DNA of 64,000 nucleotides, taken from NCBI GenBank assembly GCA_963922315.1, contig CAWUID010000003.1, forward strand, positions 8,605 through 72,604, written 5' to 3'. The DNA comes from JAHDBG01 sp963922315 (GTDB lineage Bacteria > Pseudomonadota > Gammaproteobacteria > Chromatiales > Chromatiaceae). The position numbers and the translations under genes were made by a program. Under the pieces are notes generated by a model that did not search any database, was not told the DNA's origin, and saw nothing but the letters and a program-made list of their open reading frames with translations. This document shows positions 15,852-23,853 of this stretch, piece after piece (position 1 is the first letter of the stretch; each line of letters opens with the position of its first letter).

Positions 15852-16714
15852 AGGCGCTGCAACTGATCGAACAGTTGTTGTAATTGGTCCGGACTGTTGT
15901 ATGGAATAACCAGTTTGCCTTTGTCAGGGTTGTGGCGGGTTGGTTTCAGGCTGATCCGGGTGCCCAGTTGACGGGTTAATGCAGCCAACTGAGTCTGATA
16001 CTGTTGATCCGGATCAGGCTGATGTGTTGTATCTGCCGATACGCTGTTTGCCAGGTGCTGGCGCACCAGTGCCTCGGTGGCCCGAACCGTCAGGTGTTTA
16101 CGTACGACTTGCTGTGCTGCGCGATGTTGTGTTTCACCAGTCAGGCCCAACAAGGCGCGTGCATGTCCCATATCCAGCTCACCCCGTTCCAGCAGGGTGC
16201 TGACTGCCGGGTGTAACTCCAGCAGACGCAACAGATTGCTCACGCTGGCACGTGATTTACCGATTCCTTCTGCCACCTGCTGATGAGTGAGTTGACACTC
16301 TTCCAGCAAGCGGCGGATCGCAGCAGCTTCTTCCAGCGGTTTCAGGTCGTCCCGCTGCATATTTTCGATCAGTGCCCAAGCCATCGCAGTCTGATCATCA
16401 ATTTGTCGGATGATCACCGGGACTTCGCTTAAACCGGCCAGTTGTGCTGCACGCCAGCGACGTTCTCCGGCAATGATTTCGTAGCGATCATCTGCACCGG
16501 GACGTACGACAATTGGCTGAATCAGACCTTGGGCATGTACTGAGTTAGCCAATTCACGCAACTTATCTTCATCAAACTGTTGTCGGGGCTGATAGCGTCC
16601 GGGCTGAATCTGTTTGACGGATAATTTGTCCAGCGTGTCGGTAGGTTGTGGCTCTGTTTTTGCAGCACCGAGCAAGGCATCTAAGCCGCGCCCGAGCCCT
16701 CGTTTTTGCGGCAT
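15848..16714 (-). CDS. parB: Chromosome-partitioning protein ParB
   Basis: CTP-dependent clamp that loads at parS and works with ParA in origin segregation. The 288 residues begin with the MPQKRGLGRGLDALLG motif of chromosomal ParB. They then show the ParB box (GERRWRAA, 83-90), ENMQRDDLKPLEEA, the HTH GIGKSRASVSNLLRLL, and a C-terminal dimerisation segment ending QLQQLFDQLQRL. It lies 11 bases downstream of parA. No full parS consensus was found in the window. The usual neighbours rsmG and mnmG are absent. Confidence 0.95.
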   Translation of the reverse strand: MPQKRGLGRGLDALLGAAKTEPQPTDTLDKLSVKQIQPGRYQPRQQFDEDKLRELANSVHAQGLIQPIVVRPGADDRYEIIAGERRWRAAQLAGLSEVPVIIRQIDDQTAMAWALIENMQRDDLKPLEEAAAIRRLLEECQLTHQQVAEGIGKSRASVSNLLRLLELHPAVSTLLERGELDMGHARALLGLTGETQHRAAQQVVRKHLTVRATEALVRQHLANSVSADTTHQPDPDQQYQTQLAALTRQLGTRISLKPTRHNPDKGKLVIPYNSPDQLQQLFDQLQRL

Positions 16715-16725
16715 AACGAAATGTA

Positions 16726-17499
16726 TCAGGTGGGTGGGTGTTGGTGACGGCGCAATAATTCGCTGGCCAGGGCCAGATAACTGATGGCGCCACGTGAGCC
16801 TTTGTCATACAGAATCACTGGCAGGCCGTGGCTGGGTGCCTCAGCGAGGCGCACGTTACGGGGAATGATCGTGTTGAAGACCTGGTTGCCGAAATGTTGT
16901 ACCAACTGCGCGGAAACCTCGCTGGAGAGATTATTGCGCGGATCATGCAAGGTGCGCACAATACCTTCGATCATCAGGTCTGGGTTGCGAGACCTGATCT
17001 GTTCAATCGTATCCAGCAGTGCGGACAGGCCTTCCAGGGCATAATATTCAGTTTGAATAGGAATTAACACTGAGCCGGCTGCTACCAGTGCATTCACTGT
17101 AAGCATGTTCAGGGAGGGCGGGCAGTCAATGATGATCACATCATAATCATTTTTCAGCGGTGCCAGCGCGAGCGCCAGGCGTTTTTCACGCATGGGCGCT
17201 TCTAATAGTTTAATCTCCGCAACGGTCAGGTCGCCATTTGCCGGGAGCACACTGAATGCCTGACTGGCGCTGGGCTGCAATGCTGAGCGCACAGGTTGTG
17301 TGCCAAGTAAGGGTTCCAGCACCGAGCAGGTCAGGCTGTATTTGTCGATACCGGCGCCCATGGTAGCGTTGCCCTGTGGGTCCAGATCGATCAGTAAAAC
17401 CTTCTTTTTCTGTTCAGCCAGTGCTGCAGACAGGTTCACGGCTGTCGTGGTTTTACCGACGCCGCCTTTCTGGTTAGCGACTGCGATGATACGTTGCAT
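16726..17499 (-). CDS. parA: Chromosome-partitioning ATPase ParA (Soj)
   Basis: Deviant Walker ATPase that partners ParB. From ATG 17499 it has 257 residues. This start is favoured by an AAGGA about seven bases upstream; an in-frame ATG six codons earlier lacks that support. Motifs are KGGVGKTT (11-18), LLIDLDPQGNAT, the Walker B-like VIIIDCPPSLN, and a C-terminal segment RLAEAPSHGLPVILYD typical of chromosomal Soj-type ParA. It is divergent from amgK across 103 bases that should hold both promoters. Confidence 0.95.
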   Translation of the reverse strand: MQRIIAVANQKGGVGKTTTAVNLSAALAEQKKKVLLIDLDPQGNATMGAGIDKYSLTCSVLEPLLGTQPVRSALQPSASQAFSVLPANGDLTVAEIKLLEAPMREKRLALALAPLKNDYDVIIIDCPPSLNMLTVNALVAAGSVLIPIQTEYYALEGLSALLDTIEQIRSRNPDLMIEGIVRTLHDPRNNLSSEVSAQLVQHFGNQVFNTIIPRNVRLAEAPSHGLPVILYDKGSRGAISYLALASELLRRHQHPPT

Positions 17500-17602
17500 G
17501 AATATCCTTGTGGGCATTTCTGAAAACTACTGCGCTCGCGACGTTTTCAGCGGTACCCTTGTTAACCAGGTGTTTTGGCAGTAGCCCCGAAGGAGTAAAC
17601 GG

Positions 17603-18604
17603 TTGAATCCATTATCTCGCGAATTGCAATTACTGGCCTGGTTGCGCCATGCGTGTGGTTTACATCAGTTTACTCTGACGACGGCTTCTGCAGATGCCAG
17701 CTTCCGGCGTTATTTTCGCGTACATCAACCGGGTCAGGCAAGCCGGATTGTGATGGATGCGCCACCGGATAAAGAAGATTGTCGACCCTTCGTTGATTGT
17801 GCGGCGCGATTACACGCTGCCGGGGTACATGTGCCACGTATTATGGCTCAGGATCTGGCGCAAGGCTTTCTGTTGCTGGAAGATCTGGGTGACCGGCTGT
17901 ATCTGCACGAGTTGACCACTGAAAATGCGGACACATTATACGGAGCTGCCTGCCGGGCATTGATCCGGATGCAGTCAGCAGATGTCACAGCCGGGTTGGC
18001 GCAATATGATGCAGCCTTGTTACGTCAGGAATTGCAGTTGTTTGAAGATTGGTTTTTACACGCTTATTTGAGGTTGACTCTGACGCCGGCTGAGCAGACG
18101 ATGCTGCACACCTGTTTTACGGCGTTGGTTGAACAAGCGGTGCAGCAGCCGCAGGTGTTGGTGCATCGCGATTTTCATGCACGTAATCTGCTGGTTTGTG
18201 CGACAGATTCGCCTGGTATTATCGATTTTCAAGACGCGGTGCTTGGGCCTGTGACGTATGATTTGGTTTCATTGTGGCGGGATAGCTACATCGCCTGGTC
18301 GCCGGAACGAGTGGATACCTGGCTGGTTGATTATACAGAACAGGCAATAGCGCAAGGTATTCTGACTGCAGAACAGGGTGTGCAGATGCCGCGCTGGTTT
18401 GATTGGATGGGTGTCCAGCGTCAGTTGAAAATTGCGGGTATCTTTGCCAGATTGCATCTGCGCGATGGTAAATCGGGTTATCTGGCTGATATTCCGCAAA
18501 CACTTGCGTATATTGCTCTGGCGGCAGAGCGGCAACCTGAGCTACAGCCCTTATCTGATTTTATTCAGCGGCGTTGTCAGTCATCTCCGGAGCGGATGCA
18601 ATAA
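17603..18604 (+). CDS. amgK: N-acetylmuramate/N-acetylglucosamine kinase AmgK
   Basis: Anomeric sugar kinase that turns MurNAc into MurNAc-alpha-1-phosphate, which MurU converts to UDP-MurNAc. The 333 residues have an aminoglycoside-phosphotransferase fold. An N-terminal segment reads ASADASFRRYFRV, the Brenner loop is VLVHRDFHARNLL and the Mg-binding motif is IIDFQDAVLGP. The start is TTG at 17603, preceded by GAAGGAG at a good distance. A murU homologue occurs at 44189-44878, supporting AmgK over a generic phosphotransferase. The last 28 bases overlap the convergent glycosylase gene. Confidence 0.88.
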   Translation: MNPLSRELQLLAWLRHACGLHQFTLTTASADASFRRYFRVHQPGQASRIVMDAPPDKEDCRPFVDCAARLHAAGVHVPRIMAQDLAQGFLLLEDLGDRLYLHELTTENADTLYGAACRALIRMQSADVTAGLAQYDAALLRQELQLFEDWFLHAYLRLTLTPAEQTMLHTCFTALVEQAVQQPQVLVHRDFHARNLLVCATDSPGIIDFQDAVLGPVTYDLVSLWRDSYIAWSPERVDTWLVDYTEQAIAQGILTAEQGVQMPRWFDWMGVQRQLKIAGIFARLHLRDGKSGYLADIPQTLAYIALAAERQPELQPLSDFIQRRCQSSPERMQ

Positions 18605-19254
18605 GCTGAGCAGTGCATTTGTAGCGCACACTGATCGCAGTGTGGTTGTTTTTTGCAGCTGCGTTGGGCGTGAAGTACGATCAGAGCGTGATACTCCTGA
18701 TACAGAGTAGTGTCTGCTGGCAGATCCTGCTCCATATAAACGCGTAGCTGATCATAGGGTTCATTTCCGGTGGCCAGACCATAACGTGCCAGTAAGCGGC
18801 GGGTGTACAGATCGATCACAAATACAGGCCTGTTAAGCGCATATAGCAGGATATCATCAGCGGTTTCTGGTCCGATACCGTTCACTGCTAACAATCCGGC
18901 GCGTGCGGTAGCCAGTGGCAGTGTTTGCAGTGCCGCTACGCCGCCATGAGTTTCCAGGTAGTAGCAAAGATTTTGCAGACGTCTGGTCTTCAGGTTGTGG
19001 TATCCGGCTGGTTTCAGATGCATTGCAATCACATTCGGGGATGCGTCCAGCAGGGTTTTGCTGTCCAGCAGATCAGCTTGTTTCAGGTTTGCAACCGCGC
19101 TGGCTGCATGTTGCCAGCGGGTATTCTGGGTCAGAATGGCGCCGACTGCGATTTCAAATGGGTTATCGCCAGGCCACCAGTCGGGTTGCGGCCCATAAGC
19201 TTCGCGTAGTTGGTGGTACAGTGTGATTGGGGTGATATTTTCACCCGACGTCAT
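18577..19254 (-). CDS. HhH-GPD DNA glycosylase, EndoIII/MagIII-like
   Basis: Base-excision-repair glycosylase of the endonuclease III superfamily, 225 residues. The helix-hairpin-helix is VNGIGPETADD (124-134) and the catalytic Asp is Asp148 (VFVIDLYTRR). A 4Fe-4S cluster site is formed by Cys200, Cys206, Cys209 and Cys215. In true EndoIII the hairpin carries a catalytic Lys (GRKTA); here Glu130 occupies that place. This predicts a monofunctional glycosylase such as the 3-methyladenine enzyme MagIII, with no lyase activity. It overlaps nfeD by 14 bases upstream and the convergent amgK by 28 bases at its end. Confidence 0.82.
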   Translation of the reverse strand: MTSGENITPITLYHQLREAYGPQPDWWPGDNPFEIAVGAILTQNTRWQHAASAVANLKQADLLDSKTLLDASPNVIAMHLKPAGYHNLKTRRLQNLCYYLETHGGVAALQTLPLATARAGLLAVNGIGPETADDILLYALNRPVFVIDLYTRRLLARYGLATGNEPYDQLRVYMEQDLPADTTLYQEYHALIVLHAQRSCKKQPHCDQCALQMHCSAYCIRSGDD

Positions 19255-19708
19255 GTTGTTTTTGTTGATAGGGTACGACGGTCAATACGACACCATCGAC
19301 ACCAGTGACTTGTACCAGGCTGCCGACCGGGCAGTCTACGCCCTGAATTTTCCAGCGGGTATCGTCGACCTGGATTTTGCCCTGTCCGTGCTGGATGGGT
19401 GTGTGTAAGGTGAAGATACGTCCAATGTACTGTTCGCCGCGCCGGTTCAGGCATGGTTGATCAGTCTGAATCGGGTGTCTTTTTAACCAGTAACGTGCGA
19501 GCAGGATGCTGCTCAGACTGAGAGCGGCATAGCTCAGGAGTTGTATCTGCCAGGGCAGGTCGGGTAGTGCACCATACAGGATGCCAACCGCAATAGCAGC
19601 GAGGCCCAGCCACAGGAAGTAGACACCAGGTGAGAAGACTTCCAGTAAAATCAGTATTAGCCCGAGTAGCAGCCAGTGCCAGTAGTTCAGTTGGCTCAGC
19701 CAGTCCAT
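19241..19708 (-). CDS. NfeD family membrane protein, partner of the SPFH protein
   Basis: Short NfeD protein (155 residues) with three transmembrane stretches (about 10-30, 32-50 and 55-72). A C-terminal OB-fold domain follows (RRGEQYIGRIFTL to VTGVDGVVLTVVPY). It overlaps the upstream SPFH gene by one base. The qmcA-nfeD pairing (ybbK-ybbJ in E. coli) is conserved; the OB domain is thought to interact with the stomatin-like partner. Molecular role is still poorly defined. Confidence 0.88.
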   Translation of the reverse strand: MDWLSQLNYWHWLLLGLILILLEVFSPGVYFLWLGLAAIAVGILYGALPDLPWQIQLLSYAALSLSSILLARYWLKRHPIQTDQPCLNRRGEQYIGRIFTLHTPIQHGQGKIQVDDTRWKIQGVDCPVGSLVQVTGVDGVVLTVVPYQQKQHDVG

Positions 19709-20619
19709 CAGGCTTTTTTGCTGAAGGTTTCCCGGGCAATTTCGCCGATCCCTGCCAGCGAGCTGATCAGGCTGGAGGCTTCGAGTGGCATCATAATCAC
19801 TTTCTGGTTGTCAGCGGATGCCACGTTTTGTAGTGCTTCGGTATATTTCTGAGCAACAAAGTAATTGATGGCGTTTACGTTGCCTTCGGCGATGGATTGT
19901 GAGACGACATGCACGGCCCGTGCTTCAGCCTGTGCCTGCCGTTCACGGGCTTCTGCTTCGCGGAATGCAGCTTCTTTCTGGCCTTCGGCTTGTAAGATAG
20001 CGGCTTGCTTTTCGCCCTCGGCCTTCAGAATTTCGGACTGGCGCTGCCCTTCTGCTTCCAGAACAGCGGCACGTTTGTCCCGCTCTGCCTTCATTTGTCG
20101 GCCCATGGCTTCAATCAGGTCTCGTGGCGGCGCGATGTCTTTGATTTCGATCCGGGTGACTTTCACTCCCCAGGGCGCGGTCGCATCGTCCACGACATCC
20201 AGCAGTCGGGCATTGATGTGGTCTCGTTGGGATAGTAGTGCGTCCAGGTCCATGGAGCCCATCACGGTACGGGTGTTGGTCATCACCAGGTTCAGGATTG
20301 CCTGGTAGATGTCGTTCACCTCGTATGAGGCCTTCGCTGCATCCAGTATCTGGAAGAATACGACACCATCAACTGTGACCATCGCATTATCGCGGGTAAT
20401 CACTTCTTGTGAATTCACGTCCAGAACCTGTTCCATCATGTTCTGTTTTTGTCCGATCTGATCGATGACCGGAATGATCAGGTTTAAACCTGGCTTCAGT
20501 GTTCTGGTATAGCGACCAAATCTTTCTATTGTATATTCTGCACCTTGTGGCACCCGTTTGGCGCCCAGCACGACGAGGGCAATAGTCAGACCCAGCAGAG
20601 CGATAATGACCATATCCAT
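19708..20619 (-). CDS. qmcA: SPFH/band 7 protein QmcA
   Basis: Stomatin/prohibitin-like inner-membrane scaffold protein, 303 residues. One N-terminal transmembrane helix (residues 3-20) precedes the SPFH core (VPQGAEYTIERFGRY, LIIPVIDQIGQ, VTVDGVVFFQI). A long Ala/Glu/Gln/Lys coiled coil covers about 185-245, and the C-terminus is hydrophobic (SLISSLAGIGEIA). Such proteins oligomerise into membrane cages and help quality-control proteases. Its downstream neighbour is its usual partner, nfeD. Confidence 0.92.
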   Translation of the reverse strand: MDMVIIALLGLTIALVVLGAKRVPQGAEYTIERFGRYTRTLKPGLNLIIPVIDQIGQKQNMMEQVLDVNSQEVITRDNAMVTVDGVVFFQILDAAKASYEVNDIYQAILNLVMTNTRTVMGSMDLDALLSQRDHINARLLDVVDDATAPWGVKVTRIEIKDIAPPRDLIEAMGRQMKAERDKRAAVLEAEGQRQSEILKAEGEKQAAILQAEGQKEAAFREAEARERQAQAEARAVHVVSQSIAEGNVNAINYFVAQKYTEALQNVASADNQKVIMMPLEASSLISSLAGIGEIARETFSKKA

Positions 20620-20643
20620 AACATAATCTCCTTTTATCGTTTT

Positions 20644-22443
20644 TCAGGTTTCGCTATCCAGAAATGAACGCAGTTTTTCGGAACGGGTTGGGTGGCGCAG
20701 TTTACGTAAGGCTTTTGCTTCTATCTGACGGATGCGCTCCCGGGTGACTTCAAATTGTTTGCCGACTTCTTCCAGGGTGTGGTCGGTTTGCATGTCGATA
20801 CCAAAACGCATCCGCAGCACTTTTGATTCTCGTTCCGTCAGCCCGGCCAGTACGTTGCGAGTTGCCTCGCGTAGTCCCTGGTTGGTCGCTGATTCGACGG
20901 GTGAAGACAAGCTATGGTCTTCAATGAAGTCACCCAGATGGGAGTCTTCATCGTCGCCAACGGGTGTCTCCATGGAAATTGGTTCTTTGGCGATTTTAAG
21001 AACTTTGCGTACTTTGTCTTCCGGTAGTTCCATTTTTTTGGATAGTTCTTCCGGAGTTGGATCTCGGCCTTTTTCCTGAATCATCTGCCGTGCAATCCGA
21101 TTCATTTTGTTGATCGTTTCGATCATATGAACCGGGATACGGATGGTACGAGCCTGATCTGCAATGGAGCGCGTAATCGCCTGACGTATCCACCAGGTTG
21201 CATAGGTGGAAAATTTGTATCCGCGCCGGTATTCAAACTTGTCCACGGCCTTCATCAAGCCGATATTGCCTTCCTGAATCAGGTCCAGAAATTGCAGGCC
21301 GCGATTCGTATATTTTTTCGCGATGGAAATGACCAGGCGTAAGTTTGCCTCGACCATTTCTTTTTTTGCACGTCGTGCCTTTGCTTCTCCCAGTACCATA
21401 CGGCGGTTTGCGTCTTTGATTGCGGTGATGCTCAGACCGCAGTTTTTTTCAATCGCAATCAAAGCCTTCTGGCGTACCCGGATAGCATCACCCTGCGCGG
21501 CCAGTTCGGCAGCCCAGTCTTGTTCACTCTGGCTTTGTTCACTAACCCAGTCCAGGTTTGTGGTATGACGCGGAAATGAGGTGATGAATGTTTTACGCGG
21601 CATCCCAATGTTATCGACACATAACGATAATATGGCGCGTTCCTGCTCGCGGATCTGTTGTATCACTTCCTGCAGGTGCTGGTGCAGTCTGTGCAGCAGA
21701 TCAGGCGACCAGCGTAGTTCCATAAAAGCCTCAGTACAAGCACTCGCGGCTTGTTTGACGGCTGTGGCATCCGTTGGTTGTGCCTGGTGGGTTTGTTGCC
21801 ACGCATGGTATGTGGTTTCAAGGGCTGCTATTTTGCGGGCAACTTCTTCGGTATCCAGGCTATTGTCTTTTGGTTCGTCTTCATCATCCGGTTGGGAAAC
21901 TTCCGGCATGGGTATTGTGTCGCCGATATCCGGGAGTTTGAAGCCGATCACAACATCAGCAAGCTTTTTTTCTTCTGTTGCAATGGCGGCATAGTCAGAC
22001 AATATTCTGGCTACGGCTGGTGGGAAAGTGGCCAGCACTTCGCCCATTTGTGACAAACCGTGTTCAATCCGCTTGGCAATGCGTAACTCATCTCTGCGGG
22101 TGAGCAGTTCTACTGTACCCATCTCACGCATGTACATCCGTACCGGGTCTGTGGTGCGCCCGAACTCGCTGTTGACACTGGCCAGAGCTGCGACCGCAGC
22201 TTCGGTGGCTTCGTCATCAGCGACTGCATTGTCAGACAATGTCTGGTCGTTGGGATCCGGGGCATGTTCGTGTACGGTGATGCCCATGTCATTGATGACC
22301 CGGACAATGTCTTCTATCTGCTCCGGGTCAACGACACTATCCGGCAGGTGATCATTGACTTCAGCATAAGTCAGAAAGCCTTGTTCTTTGCCTCTGGCAA
22401 TCAGTTTGCGGAGCGAGTTTTCGTGCTGTTGGGCTGAGTTCAT
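20644..22443 (-). CDS. rpoD: RNA polymerase sigma factor RpoD (sigma-70)
   Basis: Primary sigma factor, 599 residues from ATG 22443. That start has AAGGA five bases upstream; in-frame ATGs at 22449 and 22491 are less well placed. Visible parts are region 1.1 (KLIARGKEQGFLTYAEVNDHL), region 1.2 (DPVRMYMREMGTVELL) and the long non-conserved insert (about 135-360). Regions 2.1-2.4 follow (FLDLIQEGNIGLMKAVDKFE, FSTYATWWIRQAI), then 3 and 4.2 (LEEVGKQFEVTRERIRQIE). The usual neighbours rpsU and dnaG are absent; an AAA_14 ATPase gene lies upstream. Confidence 0.97.
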   Translation of the reverse strand: MNSAQQHENSLRKLIARGKEQGFLTYAEVNDHLPDSVVDPEQIEDIVRVINDMGITVHEHAPDPNDQTLSDNAVADDEATEAAVAALASVNSEFGRTTDPVRMYMREMGTVELLTRRDELRIAKRIEHGLSQMGEVLATFPPAVARILSDYAAIATEEKKLADVVIGFKLPDIGDTIPMPEVSQPDDEDEPKDNSLDTEEVARKIAALETTYHAWQQTHQAQPTDATAVKQAASACTEAFMELRWSPDLLHRLHQHLQEVIQQIREQERAILSLCVDNIGMPRKTFITSFPRHTTNLDWVSEQSQSEQDWAAELAAQGDAIRVRQKALIAIEKNCGLSITAIKDANRRMVLGEAKARRAKKEMVEANLRLVISIAKKYTNRGLQFLDLIQEGNIGLMKAVDKFEYRRGYKFSTYATWWIRQAITRSIADQARTIRIPVHMIETINKMNRIARQMIQEKGRDPTPEELSKKMELPEDKVRKVLKIAKEPISMETPVGDDEDSHLGDFIEDHSLSSPVESATNQGLREATRNVLAGLTERESKVLRMRFGIDMQTDHTLEEVGKQFEVTRERIRQIEAKALRKLRHPTRSEKLRSFLDSET

Positions 22444-22588
22444 GGACATCCTTACAGTGCATGAGAGCAGAGGCGACAAGTTGGGCGGCACCCTTGAAAA
22501 CTGCTATGGAAGCAGCAGCGTGTTTTCTGAGTGCGTGACCTAACTCTTTAAGATAACATGTTGTGCTTTTGATGAACAGGTAGGCGGT

Positions 22589-23752
22589 TTATTTTTTCAG
22601 GATCAGACGCTCCAGCAAATCCGGTAGCGGTAATACCGTGACCTGGTCTGCTGACTGGTAGCATTCTTCACCGGTATAAACGACAAATTTTGCAGTAGGC
22701 TGAATGTCTGCACAAGCCAGATAAAAACCTTTACTGAGTTTCGGTGCTGAGGTGCGTTTGATTTCAATGGCCCAGGTCTGGTCGGCAAATTGTAAGACGA
22801 GGTCGATCTCGGCGCCGGCTGCTGTCCGGTAAAATGTGGCTTCTGTATCGCCTGGTGCGACCGACAGGATGTTTTCCAGCACGAAGCCTTCCCAGCTATC
22901 GCCGGATTTCGGATGTCCGAGCAGGCTGTCATAGTCGCTGATTTGCAGCAGGCTGTGCATCAGACCACTATCGCGCAGATAAATCTTCGGTGATTTCACC
23001 AGACGCTTGCCGGTATTCTGGCGCCAGGGTGGTAAACGTCGTACCAGCAGCAGGTCAACCAGCAGATCAAGGTAGTTGCTGATGGTTTTATTGCTGACCC
23101 CGAGGCTGCGTCCTAAGCTGGTATGATTCAGCAGCTCGCCATGCAAGTGTGCCAGCATGGTCCAGAACCGACGCAGGGTCTCTGCCGGAATACGTGGGCC
23201 GAACTGAGGTATGTCACGTTCTAAATAAGTACGGATGAAGTTACGACGCCAGGTCTGGCTGTAACGCTCGCTTCTGCCGAGGAAGCTGTCCGGAAACCCA
23301 CCGCGTAGCCATAAAGTCTGCCACTGATTCGTACCCACTTCGCGCAGGTTAAACGGATACAGCTCAACATACGCAATCCGTCCGGCCAGGGTTTCTCCGG
23401 TTTGTTGCAGCAGCTCCATTGAAGCAGAACCTAGTACCAGAAACCGGCAGCGTGTCTGTCCCTGTCGACGATATTGGTCAATCAGTCCGCGTAATATTTG
23501 AAACAGTTCCGGCATCTGGTGGATTTCATCCAGAATAATCAGTTTATTCTGATGTTGTTGCAGGTAATGTTCCGGATCGGTCAGTTTGCTGCGATCCCGG
23601 GGGGATTCCAGATCAAGATACAGAGAGGTCTGATGTTCACCAACGGCATGCGCCAGAGTGGTCTTGCCGACCTGGCGTGGTCCGAGTATCGCAAGTGCCG
23701 GAAAATCTTCTGCCAGCAGCACAATTTCATGGCGTTTGTCGCGTTTAATCAT
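22589..23752 (-). CDS. AAA_14/DUF4143 ATP-binding protein
   Basis: Protein of 387 residues with an N-terminal AAA+ module: Walker A GPRQVGKTT (24-32) and Walker B LIILDEIHQMPE with sensor LVLGSASMELL. A winged-helix-like linker follows (SLGRSLGVSNKTISNYLDLL). The C-terminal DUF4143 domain carries a PD-(D/E)XK-like core AGAEIDLVL...AIEIKRT. This family is widespread, patchy and often acquired; its function is not established. It lies upstream of rpoD in the same direction but 145 bases apart. A 10-base inverted repeat abuts its start codon (23753-23789) and could be an operator. Confidence 0.85.
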   Translation of the reverse strand: MIKRDKRHEIVLLAEDFPALAILGPRQVGKTTLAHAVGEHQTSLYLDLESPRDRSKLTDPEHYLQQHQNKLIILDEIHQMPELFQILRGLIDQYRRQGQTRCRFLVLGSASMELLQQTGETLAGRIAYVELYPFNLREVGTNQWQTLWLRGGFPDSFLGRSERYSQTWRRNFIRTYLERDIPQFGPRIPAETLRRFWTMLAHLHGELLNHTSLGRSLGVSNKTISNYLDLLVDLLLVRRLPPWRQNTGKRLVKSPKIYLRDSGLMHSLLQISDYDSLLGHPKSGDSWEGFVLENILSVAPGDTEATFYRTAAGAEIDLVLQFADQTWAIEIKRTSAPKLSKGFYLACADIQPTAKFVVYTGEECYQSADQVTVLPLPDLLERLILKK

Positions 23753-23789
23753 CCTTGTAATTATGAATCTTAATTTCAGAATTACAAGG
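23753..23789. promoter_or_regulatory. Inverted repeat abutting the AAA_14 gene start, candidate operator
   Basis: CCTTGTAATT (23753-23762) and AATTACAAGG (23780-23789) are perfect 10-base inverted arms separated by 17 bases, located in the divergent gap between the AAA_14 ATPase gene and purL. One arm directly touches the ATPase start codon, so its only Shine-Dalgarno-like AAGG has no spacing. Binding by an autoregulator, or an RNA hairpin that hides the start, are both possible. Confidence 0.5.
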
Positions 23790-23853
23790 AAAAAGGTTGA
23801 CGAAATTCTAACTAAACTTTTGGTTTTCCGATCATTTTTTATGGTTTCTGTCT

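Noticed and set aside
19865..20308. 147-codon plus-strand ORF, Ser/Ala/Arg-rich
   Set aside because: Mirror of the Ala/Glu coiled coil of qmcA; no start signal or motif.
21581..21994. 137-codon plus-strand ORF
   Set aside because: Lies wholly within rpoD on the other strand and shows no family resemblance.
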